This document shows, piece after piece, positions 26,387 through 38,460 of a DNA stretch of 64,000 nucleotides. The translations under genes and the position numbers were made by a program. Where the stretch lies: the NCBI GenBank assembly GCA_037976565.1, contig CP137668.1, forward strand, positions 36,928,430 through 36,992,429, in the 5' to 3' direction. Under the pieces are notes generated by a model that ran no database searches, was not told the DNA's origin, and saw only the letters and a program-made list of their open reading frames with translations. The DNA comes from Mesocentrotus franciscanus. Taxonomy: Eukaryota; Echinodermata; Echinoidea; Camarodonta; Strongylocentrotidae. How positions within the stretch are numbered: the first letter of the stretch is position 1; the number at the start of each line of letters is the position of its first letter.

Positions 26387-26580
26387 TACAGTCAAACCTG
26401 TCTATAGCGACCGCCCAAGGGAAACACAAAAAGTGGTCTTTGTAGACAGGTGGTCTTTGTAGACAGGTTCCTTTAGTACATGTTTCAATGAGAAACCATT
26501 TTCAAGGGGAGCAAAAAATGTGGTCTTTGTGGACAGGTGGTCTTTGTAGACAGGTGGTCACTAAAGCAGGTTTGACTGTA
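26387..26580. mobile_element. MITE with CAGTCAAACCTG terminal inverted repeats and TA target sites
   Basis: A perfect terminal inverted repeat of at least 12 bp (CAGTCAAACCTG ... CAGGTTTGACTG), flanked by TA on both sides as in Tc1/mariner-type insertions. The interior repeats GTGGTCTTTGTAGACAGG three to four times. It is about 190 bp and non-coding. I recall similar CAGTCAAACCTG elements from other marine invertebrate genomes. Confidence 0.88.
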
Positions 26581-26875
26581 CTAAGTGTTTAATTGAATTG
26601 GCAAAATACAATTTTCATTACAAATCAATGATAAGTTTAATTATGCATATATAGAATATGACTGGTGATTTGATGGATTGAAGAAATGTCATAACATTGC
26701 TGATATTGATGTTTTACTGTCATGTTTAAGGGAGGATCTTTGGTCGAACAATTTTAGTGCTTTAATAAAGAAATAATTTCAGCAATGAAAAAGCTCCTTT
26801 AATTTCAAGTAATTTTTTGTTTGTTTAATAGCTTTTAATAATGTTTTAGGATCCAAAGCATTGGAATCATTATTA

Positions 26876-26990
26876 TACAATTTGATTTGATTTGATTTGA
26901 TTTGATTTCTGCATTTTTCCAAATATAATATAACTGAATTACAAAGAACATATAAAAGTAAGGTATAATACAACATATACAAACAATAAT
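26876..26990 (-). repeat. (TTTGA)n with retroelement-tail-like flank
   Basis: Five to six TTTGA units at about 26878-26907, followed by TTTCTGCATTTTTCC and AT-rich sequence. On the minus strand this would be a (TCAAA)n tail such as some LINEs carry. Weakly supported. Confidence 0.3.
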
Positions 26991-27689
26991 TACTTCATGT
27001 CAAAATGTTTTTTTTTTAACATCTTTTTTTCCATAACATATTATCATAAATTTGAAGTATTATCCTAACTGTTTGTAGAAAAAGTGCAGGAGACCGCAAT
27101 CATAAGTGATGCTTGAATTTTACTCCTTTGAATTAGTCTAAAACAACATCTGCAGATATCCAAATAATGAATAGATTTATTATACTTTTATCAATCAAAT
27201 ACATTATATGCATGCATGGAATGGATGTATGGGTGCCTTAAATTTGCCTTTAAATTTAAATAGCTATTTGTGCCTTTGAATGTTGAAGAGAGAGAGAGGG
27301 GGGGGGGTTGGAGGCTATCAGCCTGAGATGTGTAAGTATTATTCAGCTGTGTCTTGGTTAAAATGTGAATATTTTTGTGCATTTAAATAGCATTTGTTTT
27401 ATGATAACTGCAAGATATAAGTATACCATTGGATCTCTATGACTCTGATAATTCCTCTGAAATGCAAAGGATGTTGATCTTAACATTTGCCGTAATTTTG
27501 CTGGAGTTGAACTGAATTTGAACCCACAAATTTCACGGAAGGAAATAGAGCTGGACATTGTCAAAAGAAACTCGATGCAATGGAAGAGGAAGAAGATATG
27601 ATATTGTGGTTGCATGTGACTTTGTAACAAGAAGCCCAACCTTGAACTGGAATGGCCTTACAAATGACATGTAATAACAAGTGCAACAA

Positions 27690-28054
27690 CCCAGCCACTG
27701 CCATGCCAGTGTTGGTCGTGAGAGACGAACGTGATAACACACTTCACGTAAAGTTTCCCCACGCAACTACCCAAGCGTGTACGCCGCCCGACTTGTCTGC
27801 TATGGCAGCAAGCGTACTATGAGCCCCCTTTTCAGTCATCGGTCATCCAACGACACTTCTTTGGCCTCTCTTTCCCCCCTCGTCCCTCTCTCACCTCCTC
27901 ATTCAATCCTTTTGGGCGAGAAAGAGAGAGAGAGTTTGTGGCGATGTTATGTGAATATTGGAGATAGTTAGCCACTGAACTTTGTCATGCATTAGTGTGA
28001 TTATTTCATTCTCTCTATCCATAGATAACTTACTGCTGTCTTATCCCCCCCCCT
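27690..28054. other. GC-richer patch, no supported gene
   Basis: 27690-27870 is clearly GC-richer than its surroundings, with short open frames on both strands and no motif. It could be regulatory or untranslated sequence. Confidence 0.3.
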
Positions 28055-28290
28055 TATCTCTCTCTCTCTCTTTCTCTCTCTTTCTCCCTCTTTCTCTCTC
28101 CTTTACTCTCCTTTTCTTTCTCTATTTCTCTCTACCCTCTCTCCTTTCTCTATCCCTTCATCTGTCTCTTCCTTTCTGCCTTCTCTCTCTCCCTTCCTCT
28201 CTATCCCTCCATCCCTCCCCCTCCCTCTCTCTCTCTCTCTCTCTCTCCCCCTTCCTCTCTTCCTCTCTGGTCCTTTCCCTCCTTTTTTTC
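28055..28290. repeat. CT-rich tract
   Basis: Pyrimidine-rich strand with CTCTTTCTC-type units and a (CT)n core at about 28225-28248. Confidence 0.95.
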
Positions 28291-30442
28291 ACTCACACTT
28301 GTACCATCACCGGCAATGACACTATACTTTCGTAACACAGGATTTTTCCCTAATCTATGACTGCGTCCATCAACACTCGGATATACTCAGAGAATTCTCA
28401 AGGTCATTCTGTAAAGATCTTTCATTCAGCGTTTGTCACTAGCAGTGGTACACTGCCACCGCCGCCGCCGATTGAGCAATGAGGGGATGCCTCGTATACC
28501 ACCAGTACCTGTAGCTCCATGAGACAAATGGATTAATTCCTGGTTGATAATAGGAATGGATCATTCCACTGGTGTTATTGTTGTCTGTCAGCCAAGGGCC
28601 CTCCTGTCGTGAGTTCCACGTGGATATGCTTGTGACATAATCGCAGCATAGTAAACAAAAACGGTGTTTCGTGAGCCATCCCGTCTGAGATTACCCCTTC
28701 GGTTGTTGTCTTCTTGTGCATGTCGAAGTGGCATCATCCCGCTTCCTTCTTCGCTCCTCTCTACCAGCGACTCATTAGTGCTTTTGTCCCCAGTCGGCAG
28801 GAATGTTCCCTTATCCAGAGTGTGTGATTATGACCTGGGAGCTTTGAATAGGCAGAGAGGAAAAGGGGGGAAAAGCTTGTGCCTCGGGGGGATTCAGGGA
28901 CACGTGCGGAATAAGTTTTGTGGGGATTGTCATCCCTAGCCATTGATCGATGATCCCTCGTTACTACCGCAGTGACGGTGCAGTGGTGAGGATGAAGACC
29001 TATTTGCATGCAGGTAATGTGATAACAGATTGGCCTATCGTATTAAGGCTTGTCCTTTCTCTCTCTCTTCTCTCTTTTCTCTTTTTTTCTTTTTTGACTA
29101 GGGAGGGGGCGTCACATGTGTATGTATTACCTGTAAAAGGAACAAACTAGAATTCATGATTTCTGAGCAAATTTGGGATGATGTTGTTGAGAATTCTTCA
29201 GAATTCAAGCAGCAAAGATAAAATATCTTTCCTATTTACTGCACCATGATATTAAGTTGATCTTGAAGGTTGTGGATTCATTACTCTTAACTAAAACTTG
29301 GAATACTTGAGCAATTTGTTTTTATCTAAGACTCTTTTAAATGTTATACAGGGCGATAACCCTCATCCTAAAGATTTTAATGCTGTAATATGGTACTTAA
29401 TGTACAGGTGCAGCACTAAGCATGTCCGCTTAGTGGACATTATTTTGATTGCATTTGTCAATCACATTTCGAAATGAAATAAAAGCAGTCGTGGAAAAGG
29501 GTTTGCTTGCCCAATTTCACCACCGAGTGATCATTGTGAATTACATGCTGCGTTGCGTATCTTGTTGCCCCAGGGCTAGTAAAGCAGGTGCTATCCAAGT
29601 AGTATTTGCTTTACCTAAATCAATAATGTTTCCTGTGCTTATACAGCGTAGCCAGAGACGCCCTGGTAGAGCTTGTCTTTAACAGTAACGGTTCATCTTT
29701 AAACATTTAAAAACAGAAGTGGGGTGATATTAGGAGAAACAACATCAAGATACATTGTCCAATTGATTATTTCAAGAAAATCTCATTAAGATAGTTAAAC
29801 AGTTTCAAGAGTTTCACCATAGTTTATCTACACTGTATTTTTGCATAGATATAGGTTTTAATTGAGTATTGTCCCAAGTGCTTTTTCTGTATGAATTGTA
29901 AGAGATAGTTATGTGTATGAGTGAGTTGCAGAGTAAAGTTTCTGAGCATTCCTGACTATACATGTAGTTTAAATCCTCTTTGGAGGCTACAGGAATTCAG
30001 ACCTTGAGAGATATGATCCAAATAGTTCAAAATGAATCTTTGTCCTGAAAATCTACATTTCCAACAATTTGAAAGAAATGTTAGGACAGCTCTACTCCTG
30101 GAGAAATGTTTTTCTTATTTGTTATCTTCTTTTTTTAAAATAAATATTATGAGTAAAAAAGGAGATAGCATAGGTGAAACAGGAGCAGGGCCACAGCTTA
30201 AAATGATTTTTGTGATTTTCCAGCAAAACAACATTGTAATATTCTCCAAAAGTTGAGGGTTTCTCAAGTAAATATATATATATTGATCGATTTAAAAAAA
30301 AGATACACAAAGATGCTAAGATTGAAATGTAATTTGTTTTGTAAGGTGCATAGAATAATATATATTTTTTTAAATTACTGGTGGAAAAATTATTGAATGA
30401 ATCTCAAATTTTTAAAGTGCGGGTTCAAAGAAAATCACAAAT
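28291..30442. other. Region upstream of the tentative first exon; GC-richer patch at 28.4-29.0 kb
   Basis: 28430-28980 is GC-richer, with a (GCC)n run at 28457-28470, short open frames on both strands (28664-28939 plus, 28761-29009 minus) and no recognisable product. It is a reasonable place for a promoter or 5' untranslated exon of the receptor, but no core promoter motif is convincing. Confidence 0.3.
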
Positions 30443-30470
30443 ATGGCAAATAACGTATCACTAGAAGTTG
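30443..30470 (+). CDS. Candidate first coding exon of the nuclear receptor (start codon)
   Basis: The next exon needs an upstream exon that contributes one base to its first codon. Here an ATG with A at -3 and G at +4 opens nine codons (MANNVSLEV) plus one G, followed directly by GTAAGC. Joining this G to the AT at 34050 makes an Asp codon and gives a continuous frame into the first zinc finger at residue 18. Some subfamily 1 receptors and the knirps-type proteins also have very short N-termini, so this is plausible. The exon is too short for coding statistics to help. A second phase-compatible alternative, ATG G followed by GTAAGA, lies at 1148-1151. The true start may also lie outside the window. 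Confidence 0.4.
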
Positions 30471-30528
30471 GTAAGCTAACAGATGGCCATCGTACAAGTT
30501 TTAGGTCAACTACATATCGGGTGATTTA

Positions 30529-31209
30529 TAAAAATACAAATAAAACCACCTCCATAGCATCTGGGATATGCGAAAGATTCGCCAGAAGAATAACGATGTT
30601 TTAATGCCGTCACAAAATGAACCAATCCTGCCCAAGCAGACGACATCCCATAAAGAATGAACATAATTGCAATGCTATTATTTCTCAAATTATAATGAGT
30701 TTAGTGTATATAAATGTGATGGAATTTTACACCATTCAAAAAGGGATATGAAACCGATTCTGATATCTAAATTCTTTAGTTTGTAAATACACAGGATAGG
30801 GGTTAATGAACAATCAAAGAAACCACACTTTCAAATTAAAACAAAACCCGGAATGATAGCATGGACGGCATTTGTTCCCTCTTGAAACGCCGAACATACC
30901 GCGGTGTATGCAGTTAAAAATACAATGGCGTCTTATTTTGTTTACAAGCGACAGATTCCTTTATTTTTTCCTCAAAATAATACCATGTGCGGGTTTAGAG
31001 TGAGGCAATAGATTAAACAGTTAGCCTGACGGTAGTGAAGTAAGAGAAATAACTGAAGAGAAGATGACACAACAGGCACTGAAAATGTGTGAGATGTCAT
31101 GGGACATCGTCTGCTTGTGCAAATCATGTTCAACATGTGACGTCACACATCTCAGCAGCGATCGGAGAGCTTTTTAGGTGCTATGCCGGGGCTGTATTTA
31201 AGGGTTTTG
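30529..31209. repeat. Inverted pair of about 120-bp diverged arms
   Basis: The reverse complement of 30529-30654 aligns with 31097-31209. Shared blocks include ATCGTCTGCTTG (GTCGTCTGCTTG on the other arm), TGTGACG and GCTATG. Translated, both arms give a G-M/T-SSA motif and a later RCY-G segment. The roughly 440-bp interior is not coding. It could be a foldback element or two inverted copies of a family. Confidence 0.55.
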
Positions 31210-33475
31210 TAATTGATAATAATCATTATTTCGAATGTTTCCAAGCATTGAATTTTGATAACCTTGTCCAATCAAAGTTTCACCTTTGCAATAATGACAA
31301 TAAAGTTAGTTTTTAAAATCAATGAACCTTCTCTTTAAGTTTTAAGAGATGTAGAGATTTACAAATCAATAAATCACCGCTAGTTTTGCAGATAAAGAAC
31401 ATTAGGTATTGTATATGATGGTTTAAAAAGGCATTCATTAATATGACAAATATCACAATCACTTATATAGAGTACTGTTTTCTTAGGATGAATTATGGAT
31501 GGGAAGTAGATAGAAATAGAAATATTTATATTTTAAGTAATGCCACAAAATAGTTTATGTATTACTTTCAAAAGGCATTATGTCCCATTCGACATGACTA
31601 TAACTGGAATATCAAAAGTATGATGTTTCTGACAAATTTATCATGATTTTAAAATGACCCAGTAGCCTTAGTGATGATGACACAGCTAGTATCATAGATT
31701 GATGATGATAATCATTTTGATAATCAGCTTTTATTTTAATTTTGGTGAGGATAGTGTTCACAATGATGACAGCATCATTTCTCCAATTTGAAGAAGAAAA
31801 AAAAAAGCATTTGGCTAATGTGATTAATGCTCCTTTTTTCATTACATCACTAAGAAAGATTATTTTGTGGAAAATGAGAACTGTAATTTGCAGTAATCTG
31901 CACCTTGTAAACTTGTATGAAAGATTCATTAAAATCGCTCATAGAGGGCCCTCTTCCACTATAATAACAGTGTTGAGTATGATTTACAGGGGAACTAAGC
32001 ATGCTTTGGGGATAAAAATGGGTGTGTTTTTTTAAGAAGAAAAAAATGATTTCTGTTTCGGCAGTCGCAGTGAATTCTTTTCTTTACTCAAGGTCAATTC
32101 TTTGTTGCATCACAATTAGCTGCTTTTTGAGGTTCAAGGGTAGGGATGCATTACAATAGAAACAGTGATGTCATACTTACCTGAACAAGTAAAATAGACA
32201 TCTATGCACTAAAATCTGTCAAAATTACCTCTTTTTGCTCCTATTGTGGTTAAACAATTCAAGGATTAAAACTTGAGCCAAATGTGTAATGCTGCTTGAA
32301 ATGATGAGCAAATGCTAATCTCTTTTTAATTCCTTCATGATAATTGTATCTTTTTTAAAGTTAGGAAATTTGTATCTATATTTCTTTTCAAGTTGGTTGG
32401 TTTTGCTGAATGGGTATTTAATAGGAAGATAGAGAAATAGGAAATGAATCTTCCTTTTCTTTGGATAGAAGTATTTATGTCTACGGTATTCAAACACTAC
32501 TTTATTGACAAATGAAGCTCCTCTTGAAATGCGGTAAAACCATTCAAAATTTATGACTCTGTACTTAAAATCTTTATATCAGCAACCACTCAAATATTTA
32601 TTAAACTTGACTCACAGATACAAATTGCGTAAAGTAGTAGTTTACTTTCATTTCTGCTGTAACCACACTCCTCAAAGTATTTGAAGAAAAATACATCATA
32701 AATAGAATAGCATTAATAGCAAACTGTAGTTGCACATTAAGACGCACCCTCAACGCAAAGGATAGAATTGTTGGTGATGTCAGTGCATCTAAAATTGTGA
32801 TCTGACTAATCAGATTGACATGTGTATCTTTGTCAAATCAAATTGTAGGGGCATATTACCTTTAGATCCAACTACATGTATTATGGTTCTGCATCTATGC
32901 CCCCAAAATAATGACTTTCATCGATAATGCCGGAAGTATTCTAGGTGCGTCTCTGCGTGCCATTTAGTTGGGCTCAGTTCCCTTAACTTCATAGATAATT
33001 TAGGATGAACACTCTTATTTTGTAGAAAAAATGTCTTCTGTCATTTTACTTTGCAAGGAAAGCCCAGGAACATTGAAATGAAATAACAAGTAATTTTACT
33101 TCAAGGGTTGTTATTTTGCACTACTATACTATTCTATTATCTAAAATGATGTACTATCCTATACTACATTGTACTGTACTATGCTATACTATACACGCCT
33201 GTTACATCAAAATCCAATCATATACTACCTTGCCCTACAAAAGGTATGAAACAGGAATTGGAGGGGGAAGGTGGGGGAGGTGGGGGGGATTGGAATAATC
33301 CAATTGTACATTAAGATTTTAAGATAATGCATTTTCGTGATACTGTTTGTATAGTCGTAATAGGTGTTAATGATCATACCATACCCTAATTCTGATCGAC
33401 AGAGATGACCCGACCCTATATCAAAGTCTATACAGTCAGCGAATGTCAGTGTTAGTTTGGTCGACTGTCCCATCA

Positions 33476-33555
33476 CATGTTGAAAGCCAGATGGGTATTA
33501 AATCAGGGTAAAACCATAAAGTATGTGACTTAATGCCCTTTTGGCTCTGAGCTGA
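33476..33555. repeat. Dispersed hairpin element, copy 8
   Basis: GTTGAAAGCCAGATGGGTAT on the left and TTAATGCCCTTTTGGCTCTG on the right, within proposed intron 1 of the receptor gene. Confidence 0.8.
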
Positions 33556-34049
33556 CATGAATTATTCTGTGTATCTTTCTGTCATCTCTCCGTCGGTATG
33601 GGCGTTGTCCTATTTTGTGTCTGTGATTGTTTTATGTTACTCTATGTCTTTGTTTCTTACGAATGAATGTTTACATTGTCCCACATGTTTGATCATTTCT
33701 AGGATGATTTCTGTATCAGTGTGCCCATTTTGTCCTTGTGAGGCAGTAGGCGTTCATAACAATTTCACACTTCACTTATTTCTAATTTGTGTGCCTAAAT
33801 GAACCGACGAAAGGGTTGATAATTCACACCATTTGATTATATGTGATGCAAATTATTAATGAACTTTTCTATGCTTTATTGAACTCAATACTATAACTTC
33901 ACATTGTTCACTGTAGGCTACTGTAGGCTACTACCTTGAAATGTATTTTTTAGACTTCTTCGATCTTGATCGTCTCCTTACAAAACTGTATGTTTATGAT
34001 ATAGGCCTAATTGGTTAATGTATTCTCTTTGTTGCTATTATTATTACAG

Positions 34050-34138
34050 ATGAACTGAATGAGCTCATAAAGTGTATGGTATGTGGTGATACATCAACAG
34101 GATTTCACTATGGGATACACTCATGTGAAGGATGCAAG
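34050..34138 (+). CDS. Nuclear receptor exon: first zinc finger of the DNA-binding domain
   Basis: The exon follows TTATTACAG and ends before GTAAGA. It encodes (D)ELNELIKC through CEGCK. The four zinc ligands have the canonical C-x2-C-x13-C-x2-C spacing (residues 18, 21, 35, 38 if the tentative start is used). The P-box region reads CEGCKG once joined to the next exon. This is the EG-CK-G type found in thyroid hormone, retinoic acid, Rev-erb and E75 type receptors that read AGGTCA. The segment [13 protein letters not shown] is most like Rev-erb/E75/PPAR members. The break directly after CEGCK is a position used by many subfamily 1 receptor genes. The exon begins in phase 1 and ends in phase 0. 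Confidence 0.95.
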
Positions 34139-35159
34139 GTAAGATAAACCCTTTTATAGTGTCATCTCGTTTGTAGACATATTTCAAATGATGATATACT
34201 GGTAATAATATGGTTTACTTTCCCAGGGTAGGCTCAGGTTTGTTCTTTTTTCATCAATTTAAAAAAATGGTATTTTGTCAAAAATTATTATTTCTTTAAT
34301 TTTTGGGAACATAACATCAAATGATATATTACATAGACAATAATAGCATACATAAAGAATGATAATAGAAGAACTACCAATACCAGGAGATTGCCCTAAA
34401 AAAATACCAATTTCTGTTTGAGGGCTCTCCTCAAATGTCATTGTTTTAAAAATGCACACACAAGAAAAGTTATCCCCCAATGTTACAGGCAACATCAAAA
34501 TTATAGGGCAGTTCAATCATATTAACCATAGAGAAAATGACTCCCATTTTAGCCTCCCTTATCAAGGTCAAATTTAATTATCACACCTCGGCACTGTATT
34601 GACTAATTACATAAGTAATTTTTACCGACTGATGCAGTTTTAACAAAAGTTGATGTTTAGGTTTGGTTGAATTATGGTGTGAACTATGCAAGAAATTATT
34701 TTTTGCCATGTGAACTGTTGTATTATAATCTCGGCAAGCGATCAATGATCCTCAAGAGATTTTCTAATGACATACCTGCAAATTGTAAATGTATTCTGAT
34801 ATAATAAAGATACATTTTTTGTTTGCAAAATTGGCTACAGCTTCACAAGGTACATTTCTAACTTTTTTCATAATATATCACAAATTGAGCATTCTTAAAA
34901 TTATTTCTGTCTGACCTCTAGCGGTAGAATTTATACAACGAAGCAGTGCCGAACATAGTGCTTACCCAGATAATTCTTCTTATGTTATGCACTATTGATC
35001 TGCAACGAACCACGGCTCTTTATCCCTAAATATGCATAAAACATATATTTTTGATAAATGATATAGTAATAATTACTTTCCATTGAAGTAACTGATAGAA
35101 TCACTTAGCAATGTATTATTGCCCCAAGCATTGGATGTAATTATAATTTTGCACAAAGT

Positions 35160-35310
35160 GCACATTCTCCACTCCACTTGTGAGCATTAACACTGGGATG
35201 GAGAGAAGCAATGTAAATAAAATGCCTTGCTTAAGGACGTGAGTGCTGTGTCAGAGCTTGAACCCATGACCTTTACTTCCCCAGTCCAGTGAATAAACCA
35301 TTCGACTGTG
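35160..35310 (-). mobile_element. tRNA-derived SINE-like element
   Basis: On the minus strand GGGTTCAAGCTC (complement of 35254-35265) matches a polymerase III B box. It is followed by CCTTAAGCAAGGCATTTTAT and TTACATTGCTTCTCTCC, a body I recall from SINEs of marine invertebrates. The A-box region is decayed. Confidence 0.6.
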
Positions 35311-36390
35311 ATATCTCTACCCATTTGTGACAAAACAGATATGCCTATTTTGTCACCATTTGATTAAATACTACACCAGCAGATATATTCTGTTTTGTAA
35401 TTTGCTTGTTAGGTAACTTACAAAGTATGAGCAGAGGACTTAAGTTGCCACTGTAGCATGTACTCCTGAATGATTAATTAGAGCCCTGAAAATAGCAGAT
35501 AATGTAGATATTTCATGATGAAGTTCAGATTTTTTTTCCTCCAGAATTTAATCAAAAGATTACCGGTAAAATATTTTCCAGTGCAGGAGATGATTTTAGA
35601 AGTAAAGGAACAAACATTGAATTATGAGATTTCATTGGGTTTTGTTGCAACAAGTATAGCCCACTAAGTGTAACTTTTGATACTTGTTTTGTGTTTAATA
35701 GTATTAGGCATCTATCAGCAAATAAATGCAATAATTAATTATTATCATTGAGTGGTTAGATGGACTAATAAAGAAATGTTTAACTTTTCAAATATTCTGT
35801 TTTGAAAGATAAGGGGGCTTTTTCTTTGTCTACATTATATTTACATATGTGGATGTCTGAAGAAAATTCTGGAATTCTCCAAAGCACACGCCTTGACTCT
35901 ATTGAGACTATTGCTATTGAGCTATTGCGATATTTAAATGGTTGTATTAATACAATAGCAGAATAGAATGGACAAGGTTTACTTGGGGACTGATTTTAAT
36001 AGTTTAAGCGTTAAAGCATTATTACCTGTTTAGCTATCCAAAGAGATTATCCTAGGATAATGATTGACCTCTACTCGAATCCCTTAAATCTCCCTCAAGT
36101 TCATCCTTCAGGGAAAGAAAAACAATGCTGGAGTTAACTATCCAAACAAAAGATATATATTTCTATAAACACGTCGATATTGTTAGTAGTATGTGAGAAA
36201 TAGCAAGGTCATGGCAGAGCCCGGGATGTATTAAGGTAACTTACTTTAAAACCCAGTTTCCTGGCCATGCTTGCCTTTAAATCCAGCAACAATCTTGTTG
36301 CAGCTCACTGTAGCTCTGAAACCAGGAGGGAAATCAGTGGATTCGTCCTCCGAGCGATACTTTATCCTCCATCCCTACCTGTCAGAACAT

Positions 36391-36660
36391 CAGGTATTAT
36401 GTGACTCTATTCTTTCAACACCTTGACGACATTGGCCCTCTTCGCATGATAAAGATGATCGGTCTCATGAAATCGGCAAATGTTTGTTTCAGGTATGAGG
36501 TGACTTTAACGCCTTGACGACATTGGCCTTCTTCGCATGATAAAGATGATCGGTCTCATGAAATCGGCATGCGCTTGTGTCAGTTATGAGGCGACTTTAA
36601 GGCCTTGAGGACACGGCCCTCTACGCATTGGTATGAAGAAGATGGGTCTCATGAATGGGT
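36391..36660. repeat. 91-bp tandem repeat, about three units
   Basis: CCTTGACGAC starts at 36421 and 36512, and a diverged CCTTGAGGAC at 36603, each 91 bp apart. Each is followed by TTCGCATGATAAAGATGATC or a derivative. The first two units are nearly identical. The period is not a multiple of three, so it is not coding. Confidence 0.9.
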
Positions 36661-38230
36661 TCAGCCCGCGCTGGTGTATCTACAGAATCCTGTTCTCATT
36701 GCCACAAGAATTATGCAGCTCTGTATGACACATGTTCTATAGTCTGTTGTCAATTCTATACACGAACCAAATTCCCAACTTCAGTCCTAACCCTAACCCT
36801 CAAACTATTAAACCTAAAACCCAGTTGCAATCCTATCTATTTTTGGTCAAATGAAGGCGGGAGCAAATGTCCCTAAAACAAATGTCTGGTCAATTGTGGG
36901 TTTCAATGATCATTAAGTAGCGTAGTATTTAGGGGCTGAATTTTCCCACAAGGAAACAGGGTATGTAGTGCTACTGCCCCATAATGATGTTTTTTTCTCC
37001 CCCTTCTTTATAATGATAATGATATCAATGATTTCAGTTACAAATATGGTTGCTTAATACATGCAAAATACACCTTGTTATGGACAATGCCATCTTTCCA
37101 ATAATTTGGAAGGTTTCTTCAATATTAACTGAAGTCAGTAGCAGCGCCATCTGATTTTTGTATTGTACCCTGATGGTTAACAGTGCTTAGGAAGTATCAT
37201 TGGGAGAACAAAAAAATAGAAATTTGTATTCTATTATTTAGAATATTCTTTTTTTTGATTGATAAAACAAAATGTATGAAGCCCATTTTCAAGTTGTAAG
37301 TTGTTGTGAAAATGAACTCTACTTTTCTCCTCATTAACAATAACTTTCAAGAAATTTCTAATAATTTTAGATATATTTCATGTTTCATGTAAAATTCTTG
37401 AAATAGTGTATAGTGCTATGGATATATTGATGAAATCGGTGGAGGAATAGTCAATACACAACAAGAAAACAAGTGTAGAAAGTCAGAAACTTGGACAGTA
37501 ATGTATCAAGGGAACTCGTCCACATGCAAGGGATGTCGATAACATGGCGCGGAGAAGGAAAATTTCAAAGGAAACAAGATACAGAAAGGGAAGAAGGAAG
37601 GTGGAAAACATTCAACGAAGTTCAATTTGGCATCACATACAAGCACCTCTCGCGTTACCAACTCACCCATCTCGAGTGTGCCTCTCGTAAAGTTCTTGTT
37701 GGAAATCGAGTTGTACATTCCATTTCCCTTCCGTGACGCGAGTTCCTTCCCCTCGCTCAAATTCGCTAATCTTTTAGCCTGAGCATCAATTAGTTATCTG
37801 TCGGTGGTCAGAGATGTGTGCGAGGGAAAGATGAAAAACTTGTCCTAGGAGATAGATGAGCTGATAGCCAGGGTGTTAATGAACGTATGACTTGTTTGAA
37901 CTTTGACATACTTCTCAAATATTAAAGTTTTTATATTGCAGAGTCCAAATCATCTCTGTACAGGCCCTGAATCAGATATTCAAAGGGGCAGTTTCAGAAA
38001 CGGGGCAGGGGCTGATTCTTTAGGGGGCACTATTGAAGAGATTCAGAGGGCCAAGAGTGACAATTTTTTTTAAAGCATGTCTTAATGAATGCAATAGTCT
38101 ATGTTGAAATTCCAAATTATGTAAATGGAAACTATATTTTGGGGTTTATACCAATTCCAGATTAGATTGGATTTTTATTTTATTTCTTCATTATACATAT
38201 AGAATCCAACCTATATTAAAGCTTCTGTAT

Positions 38231-38233
38231 GTA

Positions 38234-38269
<36 letters not shown>

Positions 38270-38460
38270 TCTCTCTTTCTCTTCTCAATCTCTGTCTCTC
38301 TTTTCAATCTCCGTCTTTTCTTCTCCCGTCGTTTCTTTCTACTCTCTCAGGCTCTCTTTCTTGTTTTCCTTTCACCCTTCATTCATCTCTCCCTCTCTCC
38401 CATTATCTTTTCTTCTCTCTCTCTCTCCCCCTCTCTCAATCTCTCAATCTCTGAATATCT
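38231..38460. repeat. CT-rich tract
   Basis: (CT)n at 38234-38282 and further pyrimidine-rich sequence. The apparent Ser-rich frame is an artefact. Confidence 0.95.

Larger units (their letters stand above)
30471..34049 (+). other. Proposed intron 1, 3.6 kb, AT-rich
   Basis: Bounded by the tentative donor at 30471 and the firm acceptor ending at 34049. It contains an inverted pair of about 120-bp arms (30529-30654 and 31097-31209), one copy of the dispersed hairpin family (33476-33555) and a degenerate TACTA-rich tract at about 33115-33200. I saw no convincing additional exon. If the first exon is wrong, this is simply part of a longer intron or 5' flank. Confidence 0.4.

Noticed and set aside
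28664..28939. 91-codon frame in the GC-richer patch upstream of the receptor
   Set aside because: An equally long frame exists on the other strand, and neither shows a family motif. GC content alone explains the absence of stops.
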